A DNA stretch of 64,000 nucleotides from Acidobacteriota bacterium (GTDB taxonomy: Bacteria; Acidobacteriota; Vicinamibacteria; Vicinamibacterales; UBA2999). The position numbers were made by a program, and so were the translations under genes. Each line of letters opens with the position of its first letter. Position 1 is the first letter of the stretch. This document shows positions 42,788-51,545 of the stretch, piece by piece. The notes under the pieces were generated by a model that was not told the DNA's origin, ran no database searches, and saw nothing but the letters and a program-made list of their open reading frames with translations. The stretch covers positions 26,024-90,023 of the forward strand of contig VFZN01000012.1 of the NCBI GenBank assembly GCA_016871195.1. The letters are read 5' to 3'.

Positions 42788-43990
42788 TCAATCCTCCGGG
42801 GCTCCGGGGAGCAGCGGCTCGAGGTCGAGGGCCTGCGGCCCCTGCTCGGTGCAGACGGCGTACTTCGTTTCGCCGGCACGGTACATCGAGACGCCGGCAT
42901 ACTCGCCCTTCTTGTTGAGCACAAAGAACCGGATGTTGAAGTTGGGCAGCCCGCGGGCATTCAGCAGTCGGCGTTCGATGGTGTTCGCCCGGATGCGCCT
43001 GAGCGCCTCGAGCCCGGCATCTTTCGGAGCGAGGCCCCGGCGCAGGCCCTCCACGATGAGGAACGACGACAGGTTGTAGAGGTTGGCTTCACCGCGCCCG
43101 GTAGAGCCGGCGGCCCCGACTTCGTTGTCGACATACAGACCGGCGCCGAGAATCGGCGAGTCGCCGGTGCGGCCGGGAATCTTCCACGCCAGGCCGCTGG
43201 TCGTGGTGACACCGCACAGGTCACCCTGCGGGCCGATGCCCTCGCAGTTGATGGTGCCCCAGAAACTGCCCTCGGCAATCAAACCGTCGCGCACCATCGC
43301 CCGTCCGGCCGCGAGCGCGCGCGATTCCTGCTCGCGCTCCTGCAGCAGGTGGGCGGCGGCGTCGCCGGGATCCTTTTCGCCGGGATCCTTTTCGTGACGA
43401 TCGCGCGGGCTGCGGCCCGTACCTGTGGGGTCGAGCCAGTGTTCCGGGTCAGAGCGCCGCTTCCACTCGCGCCACAGCTTTCGCGAGTTGGCCGTGTTGA
43501 GGTCATCCTCCACCGTGAAGCCCATCTGTCGCGCAAAGCTCTGTGCGCCTGTGCCCACCAGCAGGTGATGGTCGGTGTAGTCCATAACGGCTTTGGCCAC
43601 CAGCGACGGCGTGCGCACGCCCTGCAGGCTGGCGACGGCCCCGGCGCGCTTCCTGGGCCCATGCATGCACGAGGCATCCAGTTCGACCACGCCATCGGCG
43701 TTCGGGAGGGCACCGTATCCGATGCCGGTTTCCAGGGGGTCGAGTTCGGGGATGTTGACGCCGGCAATCAGCGCGTCGAGCACGTCGCTGCCGTCGGTGA
43801 TCAGCCGGAAGGCACGCGCAACGGCGTTCTCGCTGCCGCCATTCGTGAATTCAAATCCCGAATAGTCGGCGATGACGACCGGCCGCACCGTGCGCTGCAG
43901 CCACAGCGTGGCGGCGCGGGCCTCGGTGGTGGGCAGGCTGGCGGTCAGTCCCGCAGCGGTGCAGGCCACGAATTCGCGTCGGTTCAGCAT
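42788..43990 (-). CDS. N4-(beta-N-acetylglucosaminyl)-L-asparaginase-like Ntn-hydrolase
   Basis: 400 residues from ATG 43990, with AGGAG 7 nt upstream. The N-terminus MLNRREFVACTAAGLTASL looks like a Tat signal. The family is the T2 Ntn-hydrolases (aspartylglucosaminidase, isoaspartyl peptidase), which self-cleave before a Thr. Here QGDLCGVTTTSGLAWK contains the likely nucleophile Thr, with GRTGDSPILGAGLYVDNEVGAAGSTGRGEAN after it as in AGA. The pre-cleavage linker holds EKDPGEKDPGD, created by a 15-bp tandem duplication. The likely substrate is glycosylasparagine or beta-aspartyl peptides. Confidence 0.88.
   Translation of the reverse strand: MLNRREFVACTAAGLTASLPTTEARAATLWLQRTVRPVVIADYSGFEFTNGGSENAVARAFRLITDGSDVLDALIAGVNIPELDPLETGIGYGALPNADGVVELDASCMHGPRKRAGAVASLQGVRTPSLVAKAVMDYTDHHLLVGTGAQSFARQMGFTVEDDLNTANSRKLWREWKRRSDPEHWLDPTGTGRSPRDRHEKDPGEKDPGDAAAHLLQEREQESRALAAGRAMVRDGLIAEGSFWGTINCEGIGPQGDLCGVTTTSGLAWKIPGRTGDSPILGAGLYVDNEVGAAGSTGRGEANLYNLSSFLIVEGLRRGLAPKDAGLEALRRIRANTIERRLLNARGLPNFNIRFFVLNKKGEYAGVSMYRAGETKYAVCTEQGPQALDLEPLLPGAPED
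43363..43392. repeat. 15-bp in-frame tandem duplication
   Basis: Two perfect copies of a 15-bp unit (43363-43377, 43378-43392) inside the Ntn-hydrolase gene, adding five residues (DPGEK) in the linker before the expected autocleavage site. Confidence 0.9.
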
Positions 43991-44049
43991 CAGGGGCTCC
44001 TCTGGAAGGCTCGATCCTTCGGGGCATCCTAGCGCAGATCGGGCCGTGG

Positions 44050-44055
44050 TATCGT
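44050..44055 (+). promoter_or_regulatory. Putative -10 (TATCGT), leaderless start
   Basis: TATCGT, 7 nt, then ATG 44063 of the D-aminoacylase gene. Confidence 0.4.
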
Positions 44056-44062
44056 CGCCGCC

Positions 44063-45667
44063 ATGCGCATTCGATGGATTCTCCTGCTGGCGTCTGTGCT
44101 GGGCGGCATGCCGCTGCTGCTCCGGGCGCAGGCCCCTGTTGCGGTCGTCTTCGACGTCGTGCTGGTTGGTGGTCGCGTGGTCGACGGATCGGGCGCGCCG
44201 TGGTACGCGGCTGACGTCGGTATCCGTGGCGATCGGATCGCGGTGATCGGGCGCCTGTCCGGAGCCGATGCCCGTGTGCGGATTGATGCGCGCGGACTGG
44301 TGGTGGCCCCGGGATTCATCGATCCCCATGTCCACGCCCGCGAGCGGCTGATGGAACTGCCCGCGGCCGAGGGCTATCTGCTGCAGGGGCTCACGACGGT
44401 GGTCGACGGGAATGATGGCAGTTCACCGCTGCCGCTGACTCCGTGGTTCGAGCGGGTGGCGATCACGCGGGTGTCACCCAACGTGGCCCTCTTCGTGGGC
44501 CACGGGACGATCCGTGACTCGGTGATGGGCGCGGCCAATCGCTTTGCGTCGCCTGCGGAACTCGCACGGATGAAGGCGCTGGTCGACGCCGCGATGAAAG
44601 AAGGTGCCCTCGGTCTCTCCACGGGCCTCGCCTATGTCCCGGGCACCTACGCGCCAACGGACGAAATCGTGGCGCTGGCCGAGGTGGCGCGCGAGCATGG
44701 TGGTATCTACATCTCGCACATGCGCGACGAGGGGGGAGGTGTGCTCGACTCGGTACGCGAGACCATTGCCATCGGCGTACGGGCCCGCATTCCGGTGCAG
44801 ATCAGCCACCACAAGGTAGGGGGACGTCGCCAGTTCGGGCAGACGGTGCAGTCGCTGACCCTGATGGCCGAGGCGCGCGCGCGTGGCGTCGATGTCACCT
44901 TCGATCAGTATCCCTACACGGCGTCGCACACCGGACTCTCGCTGATCTTCCCGCGCTGGTCACTGGCCGACGGCAAGCTGGCCGAACGACTGGCCAACCC
45001 GTCCCTGCGCCGCGAAATCACCTCGGGCATGCTCGATTTCATCGACGAGCGCTTTGGTGACGAGCCAGCCCGCATCCAGCTGGCCCGCTGCGGCCATGAC
45101 GCCTCCCTGAGCGGAAAGACGGTGGCTGATCTGCTCAAAGCTGCCGGGCAGCCGATGACACAGACTGCGACGGCGGAGATGGTGATTGACCTGCAGCTGA
45201 AGGGCGGCTGCAGCGCCATCTTCCATGCGTACGATGAGCCCGATGTCGAGCGGCTGCTGCAGTCGCCGCTGGGCATGATCGGGTCGGACGGCAGTCTGAC
45301 ACAGCCGGGCGATGGGTCTCCGCATCCTCGGGCCTATGGCACCTATCCCCGGGTGCTGGGCCGGTATGTGCGCGAGCGCGGGCTGCTTCCGCTCGAAGAG
45401 GCCGTCAGGAAGATGACATCGTTCCCTGCCGCGCGGCTGGGCCTGTCGGACCGCGGCCTGCTGCGTCCCGGACTCATGGCCGACATCACGGTGTTCAATC
45501 CGACGATGGTCGCCGATCGCGCTACCTATGCCGACCCGCATCACTATTCCGTCGGCGTACGGTATGTGCTGGTGAATGGCCAGGTCACGGTCTCGGAGGG
45601 CACACACACAGGGGTGCGTGCGGGACGGGTGCTGCGCGGGCCGGGCGCGGCGGGTCGACCGCGCTGA
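44063..45667 (+). CDS. N-acyl-D-amino-acid deacylase, exported
   Basis: 534 residues from ATG 44063, 7 nt after TATCGT. The signal peptide is WILLLASVLGGMPLLLRAQ. It belongs to the metal-dependent D-aminoacylase branch of amidohydrolases: VVDGSGAPWYAADVGI, PGFIDPHVHARE (HxH metal motif intact), ISHMRDEGGG, VQISHHKVGG, MIGSDGSL (Asp), GLLRPGLMADITVFNP. It removes acyl groups from N-acyl-D-amino acids. Compared with the relative at 5295 the metal motif is intact, so this one is probably active. It is divergent from the Ntn-hydrolase and separated by 152 bp from ilvB. Confidence 0.88.
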   Translation: MRIRWILLLASVLGGMPLLLRAQAPVAVVFDVVLVGGRVVDGSGAPWYAADVGIRGDRIAVIGRLSGADARVRIDARGLVVAPGFIDPHVHARERLMELPAAEGYLLQGLTTVVDGNDGSSPLPLTPWFERVAITRVSPNVALFVGHGTIRDSVMGAANRFASPAELARMKALVDAAMKEGALGLSTGLAYVPGTYAPTDEIVALAEVAREHGGIYISHMRDEGGGVLDSVRETIAIGVRARIPVQISHHKVGGRRQFGQTVQSLTLMAEARARGVDVTFDQYPYTASHTGLSLIFPRWSLADGKLAERLANPSLRREITSGMLDFIDERFGDEPARIQLARCGHDASLSGKTVADLLKAAGQPMTQTATAEMVIDLQLKGGCSAIFHAYDEPDVERLLQSPLGMIGSDGSLTQPGDGSPHPRAYGTYPRVLGRYVRERGLLPLEEAVRKMTSFPAARLGLSDRGLLRPGLMADITVFNPTMVADRATYADPHHYSVGVRYVLVNGQVTVSEGTHTGVRAGRVLRGPGAAGRPR

Positions 45668-45703
45668 CCTCGACCCTGGCGATGAGGGGTCGCATTGAGT
45701 GGG

Positions 45704-45728
45704 CTTATCAAGATGCGTACTGGATAAG
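45704..45728. promoter_or_regulatory. Inverted repeat upstream of ilv promoter
   Basis: CTTATC (45704-45709) and GATAAG (45723-45728) form a 6-bp inverted repeat with a 13-nt spacer, centred about 47 bp upstream of the ilvB -35. An outer GCATTG/CAATGC pair (45692-45697, 45743-45748) surrounds it. The region is AT-rich compared with its surroundings. It may be an activator or repressor site for ilv, or part of the upstream gene's terminator. Confidence 0.35.
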
Positions 45729-45759
45729 AGTAACTTATATTCCAATGCAATGATTCGAC

Positions 45760-45788
45760 TTGACCTTCCGTGACGGGGGGGCTGTAAT
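45760..45788 (+). promoter_or_regulatory. ilvBNC promoter, sigma70-type
   Basis: TTGACC (45760-45765) and TGTAAT (45783-45788) are separated by exactly 17 nt. Transcription would start near 45795, giving a 5' leader of about 25 nt before the ATG at 45820. It is the clearest two-box promoter in the window. Confidence 0.6.
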
Positions 45789-45819
45789 ACGGGGAACGGC
45801 GTCAGAGTCGCCGAATCCT

Positions 45820-47526
45820 ATGAGCACACGCACACTGACAGGAGCGCAGATTCTGTGGGAGAGCCTCGTGCGCGAAGGCGTCGAGGTCGTGTTCGGGTAT
45901 CCGGGCGGCGCAATCCTGCCGGCGTACGACGCCATGCTCGACTATCCCATTCGGCACATTCTGGTCCGGCATGAACAGGGTGCCACGCACATGGCTGATG
46001 GCTATGCCCGCGCCACCGGCAAGGTCGGCGTAGCGATCGCCACCTCCGGACCAGGTGCGACCAACATGGTGACCGGTATCGCCACGGCCCAGATGGACTC
46101 GTCACCCATCGTGTGCATCACCGGCCAGGTGGGCAGCGGCCTCATCGGCAGCGATGCGTTTCAGGAAACCGACATTACCGGCATCACCTTGCCCATCACC
46201 AAGCACAACTATCTGGTCACCCATGCCAGCGAGGTGGCGGCGGCGGTGCGCGAGGCCTTCGCGGTGGCCCGGCATGGACGCCCCGGACCGGTGCTGATTG
46301 ACATCACCAAGGACGCCCAGCTGGGCACGTGCGACTTCGACTGGGAGGCCGCGACGCCCGACATCGAGGCGATCGATCGATCCGGGCAGGGGTTCGGGGC
46401 CGACGCCATCGAGCTCATCAACAAAGCGCAGCGCCCGTTGATCCTCGCCGGCCACGGCATCATCCTCGGCGGCGGCACTGCCGCTGTGCAGCGGCTGTCC
46501 GAGCAGGCGCAGATTCCCGTGGCGATGACGCTGCTCGGCATCGGCAGCGTGCCGGCATCGCATCCGCTCAATCTGGGCATGATGGGCATGCACGGCGAGG
46601 CATGGGTCAACACCGCCATCCAGGAAGCCGACCTGCTCATCGCCCTTGGCATGCGCTTCGACGATCGCGTGACCGGCAACACTAGGACGTACGCGCCGCA
46701 TGCGAAGAAGATTCATGTCGATATCGATCCGGCTGAGTTCAACAAGAACATCCGCGTCGATGCCGCCATCTCAGGGGACGTCGGCGAGGTAGTCACCGGG
46801 TGGCTGCCTCACCTGGCATCAGTTGACCGCTCACCGTGGCTTGACCATATCAACAGGATGCGCGGCGATGTTGCCGTGCGCGACATCAAGAACATGCCCG
46901 ATCAAGGGCATCTCTACGCCGCACATGTCATTCACGACATCTGGCGCATCACGGGCGGCAATGCCATCGTCGTGACCGATGTGGGGCAGCACCAGATGTG
47001 GGAAGCCCAGTATTATCATCACGAGGCGCCTCGCTCGCTGATCACGTCGGGAGGGCTGGGCACGATGGGCTTCGCACTGCCCGCAGCCATCGGCGCCAAG
47101 GTCGGACGGCCCGATGCCGAAGTATGGGTGGTCGTCGGTGACGGCGGCTTCCAGATGACCCTCTGCGAACTGGCCACGATGGTCCAGGAAGAACTTGATG
47201 TGAAGGTCTGCATCATCAACAACGGCTATCTCGGGATGGTGCGCCAGTGGCAGGAGTTCTTCTACCAGCGCCGCTATGCCGCCACGCCCATCACGGCACC
47301 AGACTTCGAGAAGCTGGCCGCGGCATACGGCGTCTGGGGCGCCACCGTCGAGGCCCGCAGCGAGGTTGAATCGACCGTCGAAGCGGCCCGCCGGAACACC
47401 AGAGGCGCAGTCATCGACTTCCGCGTCGAGCAGGAAGACTCGGTCTTCCCGATGGTGCCCGCGGGCAACGACCTCCACAACATGATTCGCCGTCCGTCTC
47501 CGATCGTCGAGACTGCAGCAGACTGA
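45820..47526 (+). CDS. ilvB: Acetolactate synthase, large subunit
   Basis: 568 residues from ATG 45820 (MSTRTLTGAQILWESLVREG). It condenses two pyruvates, or pyruvate with 2-ketobutyrate, in the first common step of branched-chain amino acid synthesis, with TPP and FAD. Motifs: VFGYPGGAILPAYD, the catalytic Glu in VRHEQGATHMADGYAR, SGPGATNMVTGIATA, RFDDRVTGN, and the TPP-Mg site GDGGFQMTLCELATM to INNGYLGMVRQWQ. Domain order and length are normal. It forms the operon ilvB-ilvN-ilvC; the regulatory subunit gene follows after 7 nt. Confidence 0.97.
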   Translation: MSTRTLTGAQILWESLVREGVEVVFGYPGGAILPAYDAMLDYPIRHILVRHEQGATHMADGYARATGKVGVAIATSGPGATNMVTGIATAQMDSSPIVCITGQVGSGLIGSDAFQETDITGITLPITKHNYLVTHASEVAAAVREAFAVARHGRPGPVLIDITKDAQLGTCDFDWEAATPDIEAIDRSGQGFGADAIELINKAQRPLILAGHGIILGGGTAAVQRLSEQAQIPVAMTLLGIGSVPASHPLNLGMMGMHGEAWVNTAIQEADLLIALGMRFDDRVTGNTRTYAPHAKKIHVDIDPAEFNKNIRVDAAISGDVGEVVTGWLPHLASVDRSPWLDHINRMRGDVAVRDIKNMPDQGHLYAAHVIHDIWRITGGNAIVVTDVGQHQMWEAQYYHHEAPRSLITSGGLGTMGFALPAAIGAKVGRPDAEVWVVVGDGGFQMTLCELATMVQEELDVKVCIINNGYLGMVRQWQEFFYQRRYAATPITAPDFEKLAAAYGVWGATVEARSEVESTVEAARRNTRGAVIDFRVEQEDSVFPMVPAGNDLHNMIRRPSPIVETAAD

Positions 47527-47533
47527 GTCGCGC

Positions 47534-48085
47534 ATGCAGACCTTTGCCGTCTATGTCGACAATGTACCCGGGGTGCTCAACCGGGTCTCATCCCTCTTTC
47601 GCCGTCGCGCCTTCAACATCGAGTCACTGACCGTTGGTCACACCGAGGTCGACGGCCTCTCGCGCATGACCATCGTCGTCGATACCGACGAACGGGGCGG
47701 CCGACTTGTCGAGGCTAATCTCTACAAGGTGCTGCCCGTGCGGCGCGTGGTCAATATCACCCAGATGCCGACCATCGCCCGCGACCTGGCGATGATCAAG
47801 GTGCAGGCCAATGCTGAGAGCCGGCCGCAGGTGATGCAGCTCGTCGAGGTGTACCGCGCGCGCATTGTCGACGTCAGCCCCGAGACGCTGGTGATTGAAA
47901 CCACCGGTACTGAAGACAAGGTCGACAGCCTGCTCGAAATCCTCAAGCCGTACGGTGTGCTCGAAATGGTGCGCACCGGTCGCATCGAAATGGCCCGCGG
48001 ATCCATCGAGGGGCCCGCCCTTGTGCCCGGCCGTGCCATGCACGGCGCTCGCGGCCCCCACGACAGCGGCGCGATGTCGGTGTAA
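47534..48085 (+). CDS. ilvN: Acetolactate synthase, small regulatory subunit
   Basis: 183 residues. It is the regulatory subunit giving valine feedback to IlvB. An N-terminal ACT domain is evident (FAVYVDNVPGVLNRVSSLFRRRAFNIESLTVG), followed by the second ACT-like half (ARDLAMIKVQANAESRPQVM, IVDVSPETLVIETTGTEDKVDSLLEIL, YGVLEMVRTGRIEMARG). The last ~25 residues are a low-complexity tail. It lies 7 nt after ilvB and 46 nt before ilvC. Confidence 0.96.
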   Translation: MQTFAVYVDNVPGVLNRVSSLFRRRAFNIESLTVGHTEVDGLSRMTIVVDTDERGGRLVEANLYKVLPVRRVVNITQMPTIARDLAMIKVQANAESRPQVMQLVEVYRARIVDVSPETLVIETTGTEDKVDSLLEILKPYGVLEMVRTGRIEMARGSIEGPALVPGRAMHGARGPHDSGAMSV

Positions 48086-48131
48086 ACCGCCGATGCGCGC
48101 GTCATCCACCACAGACGGGAGACAGTGACGA

Positions 48132-49163
48132 ATGGCGACGATGTATTACGACGCGGATGCGGACCTGAGCCTCATTCAGGGAAAAAAAGTGGCGATCATC
48201 GGCTATGGATCGCAGGGGCACGCGCACGCGCTCAATCTGAAGGACAGCGGCGTGGATGTCCGGGTCGGTCTGGCGGAGGGCAGCCGGTCGCGGGCAAAGG
48301 CCCAGGCGGCCGGGCTGGAGGTGGGCACGCCGGGTGAGGTGACCGCCTGGGCCGACGTCGTCATGATGCTGGTGCCCGATACGACGGCTGCCCAGCTGTA
48401 TACGGACGAAGTGGGCCCGAATCTGGCGGCTGGCAAGATACTGATGTTCGCACATGGCTTCAACATCCGGTTCGGGGCCATCACACCTCGGTCCGACATT
48501 GACGTGGCCATGGTCGCCCCCAAGTCGCCTGGCCATCGCGTGCGCGAGCTCTATCAGGAAGGCGCAGGCACCCCGGCCCTGTTCGCAGTGCACCAGGACG
48601 CCACCGGACACGCGCGTGCCCTCACGCTGTCGTATGCCAAGGGCATCGGCGTCACCCGCGCGGGTGTCATCGAAACCACGTTTGCTGAAGAGACCGAGAC
48701 CGACCTGTTCGGCGAGCAGGCCGTGCTGTGTGGAGGCGTGAGCGCGCTGGTCAAGGCCAGCTTCGACACCCTCGTCAAGGCGGGCTATCAGCCAGAGGTG
48801 GCCTACTTCGAGTGCCTCCACGAGCTCAAGCTCATCGTCGATCTGATGTATCAGGGTGGCCTCAACTACATGCGCTACTCCATCAGCGACACGGCCGAGC
48901 ACGGTGACTACACTGCGGGACCGCGCATCGTGACCGACGAGACGCGCAGGGCGATGCAGGCGATTCTCGACGACATCCGCAGCGGTCGATACGCCGACGG
49001 CTGGATCGCCGAAAACCGCACGGGCCGTGGCACCTTTGAGGCCATGCGCCGGGGCGAACGGTCGCACCAGATCGAGACGGTCGGAGCGCAGCTGCGGTCG
49101 ATGATGCCGTTCCTGCGGCCGGTGACCATCACCGACGACGACGTGCGGCCGACGTCGGCCTGA
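48132..49163 (+). CDS. ilvC: Ketol-acid reductoisomerase
   Basis: 343 residues, class I (short) form. It isomerises and reduces acetolactate with NAD(P)H and Mg2+. The Rossmann loop [19 protein letters not shown] is followed by [14 protein letters not shown], whose Ser/Arg residues in the beta2-alphaB loop suggest NADPH preference. [28 protein letters not shown], the catalytic [19 protein letters not shown] and [15 protein letters not shown] are all present. A purine-rich GGGAGA box precedes the ATG. It completes the ilvBNC operon. Confidence 0.97.
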   Translation: MATMYYDADADLSLIQGKKVAIIGYGSQGHAHALNLKDSGVDVRVGLAEGSRSRAKAQAAGLEVGTPGEVTAWADVVMMLVPDTTAAQLYTDEVGPNLAAGKILMFAHGFNIRFGAITPRSDIDVAMVAPKSPGHRVRELYQEGAGTPALFAVHQDATGHARALTLSYAKGIGVTRAGVIETTFAEETETDLFGEQAVLCGGVSALVKASFDTLVKAGYQPEVAYFECLHELKLIVDLMYQGGLNYMRYSISDTAEHGDYTAGPRIVTDETRRAMQAILDDIRSGRYADGWIAENRTGRGTFEAMRRGERSHQIETVGAQLRSMMPFLRPVTITDDDVRPTSA

Positions 49164-49226
49164 GGCCCGTCGCTGCGGTGAACCGTGACGGGGCAGCCCG
49201 GGGTGGGAGGCCCGTCGATGGATTGG

Positions 49227-49232
49227 TATAGT
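49227..49232 (+). promoter_or_regulatory. Putative -10 (TATAGT) of OsmC gene
   Basis: TATAGT, 15 nt, then ATG 49248. This implies a leader of about 8 nt. Confidence 0.35.
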
Positions 49233-49247
49233 GTGGCCCGGTCATCC

Positions 49248-49691
49248 ATGACGGTCATTCGTGCTGCGCTCACACATCCCGACTGTGGTTTCGACGTCAC
49301 CGATGCCGACGGTCATGTCCTGCGGATGGATATTCCCGTCGAACAGGGCGGTGGTGGTTCAGGCTTCAGGCCGATGCAGACTCTGCTGGCTGCGCTCTGC
49401 GGCTGCAGCGGCGTCGATATCGTCCGCCTCCTGCGGAAGCAGCGCCAGCAGATGACCTCGCTTGAGATGCACGTCGAAGGAGCAAGAGGCGCAGGCGGCG
49501 ATGTGGCGCTGTGGGAGCGCATTGTCCTCACCGTGCTCATTTCTGGTGCGGTCGAACCCGCAAAGGCGAGGCGGGCCGTCGGGCTGTCGATCGACACCTA
49601 CTGTTCAGTCGCGGAAACACTCAGGCGAGCCGGCGGCACCATCGTCTGGCGCGTCACGGTCAACGGTGTGCCCGTGCCCGACGAAGCCTGA
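49248..49691 (+). CDS. OsmC family protein
   Basis: 147 residues from ATG 49248 (MTVIRAALTHPDCGFDVTD). OsmC/Ohr proteins detoxify hydroperoxides through a pair of Cys. Visible are the GGSGFRPMQTLLAALCGCSGVDIVRLLRK helix (Cys-x-Cys region), MTSLEMHVEGARG, and the second-Cys region IDTYCSVAETLRRAG. The pattern matches the YhfA-like OsmC branch rather than Ohr. The upstream frame is open further but lacks homology. It lies between ilvC and metZ, whose start is 32 nt downstream, so the two may be co-transcribed. Confidence 0.85.
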   Translation: MTVIRAALTHPDCGFDVTDADGHVLRMDIPVEQGGGGSGFRPMQTLLAALCGCSGVDIVRLLRKQRQQMTSLEMHVEGARGAGGDVALWERIVLTVLISGAVEPAKARRAVGLSIDTYCSVAETLRRAGGTIVWRVTVNGVPVPDEA

Positions 49692-49723
49692 CAGCCCGCA
49701 TTTGCCGAGAGCTCCCCACGGTC

Positions 49724-50893
49724 ATGCCCACACACCCCGACACCCACGCCATCCGTACACAGACCGAGCGGACCCGCGAGCACGAGCACTCGACGCCGCT
49801 GTTCCTGACCAGCAGCTTCGTCTACGAGTCTGCCGAAGACATGGCGGCAGCCTTCGCAGACGACTCGCTCGACGTCAACATCTACTCGCGCTTCTCGAAT
49901 CCGACGGTCGATGAATTCGTGCGGAAGATCTGTGTGCTGGAAGGCGCCGAGGATGGCGTGGCCACGGCGTCCGGAATGGCCGCCATCTTCGCAACGTTCA
50001 TGGCGCTGCTGGCCCAGGGAGATCACCTCGTGTCGGCCTCGGCAGTGTTCGGATCGACGCACACCATCCTGACCAAGTACCTGCCGAAATGGGGCATCAC
50101 GCACTCCTATTTCGATATGCGTCGGCCCGAGGCGATGGGGGACCTCATTCGTCCGGAGACTCGTCTGGTCTATGTCGAGACGCCCTCGAATCCCGGCCTT
50201 GACATCGTCGACATTGCCGAACTGTCGCGCGTCTGCCGGCAGCGCGGCGTGCTGCTTGTCGTCGACAATTGCTTTGCGACGCCGGCGGTGCAGCAGCCCA
50301 TCAGGGATGGGGCCGATCTGGTGATTCACTCGGCTACCAAGTTTCTCGACGGGCAGGGGCGTGTGCTCGGCGGGGTAGTCGTGGGGCGTCGTGATCTCAT
50401 CAAGCCGCTGTATCTGTTCCTGCGGAACACGGGGCCCACGATGAGCGCGTTCAATGCCTGGGTGCTCAGCAAGAGCCTCGAGACGCTGCATGTGCGCATG
50501 GAGCGCCACGCCGAAACGGCGATGTACCTTGCGGAGGCCCTGAGCGGGCATCCGGCAATCCGGAGCGTCCGCTATCCGTTTCTACCGTCGCACCCGGCAG
50601 TCGACATTGCGAAGCGTCAGATGCGGAATGGCGGTGGCCTGGTCACCTTCGAACTCGTCGGCGGACGCGAGGCGGGCGTGCGCTTCCTCAATCGCCTGCA
50701 GATGCTGTCGATGACCAATAACCTCGGCGACACCCGCAGCATCGCCTCGCATCCGGCCAGCACGACGCATGCGAAGCTGAGCGAAGACGAGCGACTCGCC
50801 GTCGGCATCACGCCCGGGTTGATCCGCATATCGGCAGGCCTCGAGCACCGCGACGACATCCTGCGCGATATCCTCCAGGCGCTCGCCGACTAG
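49724..50893 (+). CDS. metZ: O-succinylhomoserine sulfhydrylase
   Basis: 389 residues from ATG 49724. It is a PLP enzyme using sulfide to convert O-succinylhomoserine (or O-acetylhomoserine) into homocysteine, in methionine synthesis. Sequence evidence includes the Cys/Met-metabolism fold: STPLFLTSSFVYESAEDMAAAF, YSRFSNPTVDEFVRKICVLEGAE, ATASGMAAIFATFMALL, VETPSNPGLDIVDI, VVDNCFATPAVQQP and the PLP Lys in VIHSATKFLDGQGRVLGG. The C-terminus GLIRISAGLEHRDDILRDI is typical. The MetZ assignment over MetY rests on length and motif; the substrate ester is not certain. Confidence 0.9.
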   Translation: MPTHPDTHAIRTQTERTREHEHSTPLFLTSSFVYESAEDMAAAFADDSLDVNIYSRFSNPTVDEFVRKICVLEGAEDGVATASGMAAIFATFMALLAQGDHLVSASAVFGSTHTILTKYLPKWGITHSYFDMRRPEAMGDLIRPETRLVYVETPSNPGLDIVDIAELSRVCRQRGVLLVVDNCFATPAVQQPIRDGADLVIHSATKFLDGQGRVLGGVVVGRRDLIKPLYLFLRNTGPTMSAFNAWVLSKSLETLHVRMERHAETAMYLAEALSGHPAIRSVRYPFLPSHPAVDIAKRQMRNGGGLVTFELVGGREAGVRFLNRLQMLSMTNNLGDTRSIASHPASTTHAKLSEDERLAVGITPGLIRISAGLEHRDDILRDILQALAD

Positions 50894-50996
50894 GGTGGCG
50901 CACGCGTAACGCGAGGCGCGGGTGGTCAGGGGGGCGGCAGGCTCGCGGCGCCCCTCATGCAGGCGTGACATCGGCCGTGTGTCCGCGCAGTCCCTG

Positions 50997-51545
50997 CTAG
51001 TCGATCGGGTGGTAGGCGATGTCGAGGACCGTCAGCGTCCTGTCACCACGAGGTGTGCGTACGGTGACCTGATCGTCGACGCGTGCCTTGAGGAGGGCCG
51101 TGGCCAGGGGCGATCGCCACGAAATGCGGTCATCACTGAGCGTAATTTCGTCGGCCCCGACGATGGTCACGGTGCGTTCCGCCCCCGTGGCATCGGCATA
51201 GGTCACCGTGGCGCCAAAAAAGATCCGCTCGTGCGACGCCCCGGCATTGTCGACGACCTGTGCGGCGTCGATGCGCCTGGTGAGGAAGCGTACGCGCCGA
51301 TCGATCTCCCGCAGTCGGCGCTTGCCGTACAGATAATCACCGTTCTCAGACCGGTCGCCGTTGGCGGCGGCCCAGGTGACCGTCTCCACAATCTTCGGCC
51401 GTTCCACCTTCCACAGATGCGCACGCTCATCGCTGAGCCGTTTGAGACCGGCAGGGGAGATGTAGTTCGGCGGCGCGGGCGCAGCACCGGCGGCCGGCCG
51501 CTCGGCCTGCAGCGCCTTGGGCCGGCGCATGAAGCCGGTCTTCAT
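50997..51545 (-). CDS. greB: GreB-like transcript cleavage factor
   Basis: 182 residues. GreA/GreB enter the RNA polymerase secondary channel and stimulate cleavage of backtracked RNA. The N-terminal coiled coil (ISPAGLKRLSDERAHLWKVERPKIVETVTWAAANGDRSENGDYLYGKRRLREIDRRVRF) has the acidic tip D-x-SEN-D. The C-terminal FKBP-like domain is evident (FFGATVTYADATGAERTVTIVGADE). The YGKRRLREIDRRVRFL pattern is GreB-like. The ATG at 51545 overlaps the stop of the nitric oxide synthase (ATGA 51545-51542), so the two proteins are translationally coupled. That coupling is unusual for Gre genes. Confidence 0.9.
   Translation of the reverse strand: MKTGFMRRPKALQAERPAAGAAPAPPNYISPAGLKRLSDERAHLWKVERPKIVETVTWAAANGDRSENGDYLYGKRRLREIDRRVRFLTRRIDAAQVVDNAGASHERIFFGATVTYADATGAERTVTIVGADEITLSDDRISWRSPLATALLKARVDDQVTVRTPRGDRTLTVLDIAYHPID

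Noticed and set aside
45668..45819. A leader peptide or T-box style attenuator for ilvB
   Set aside because: No short frame rich in Leu, Val or Ile and no terminator hairpin is visible, and the predicted leader is only about 25 nt.
49164..49247. SAM riboswitch controlling the metZ region
   Set aside because: The gap is 84 bp and shows no conserved SAM-riboswitch core; metZ itself is only 32 nt from the OsmC gene.
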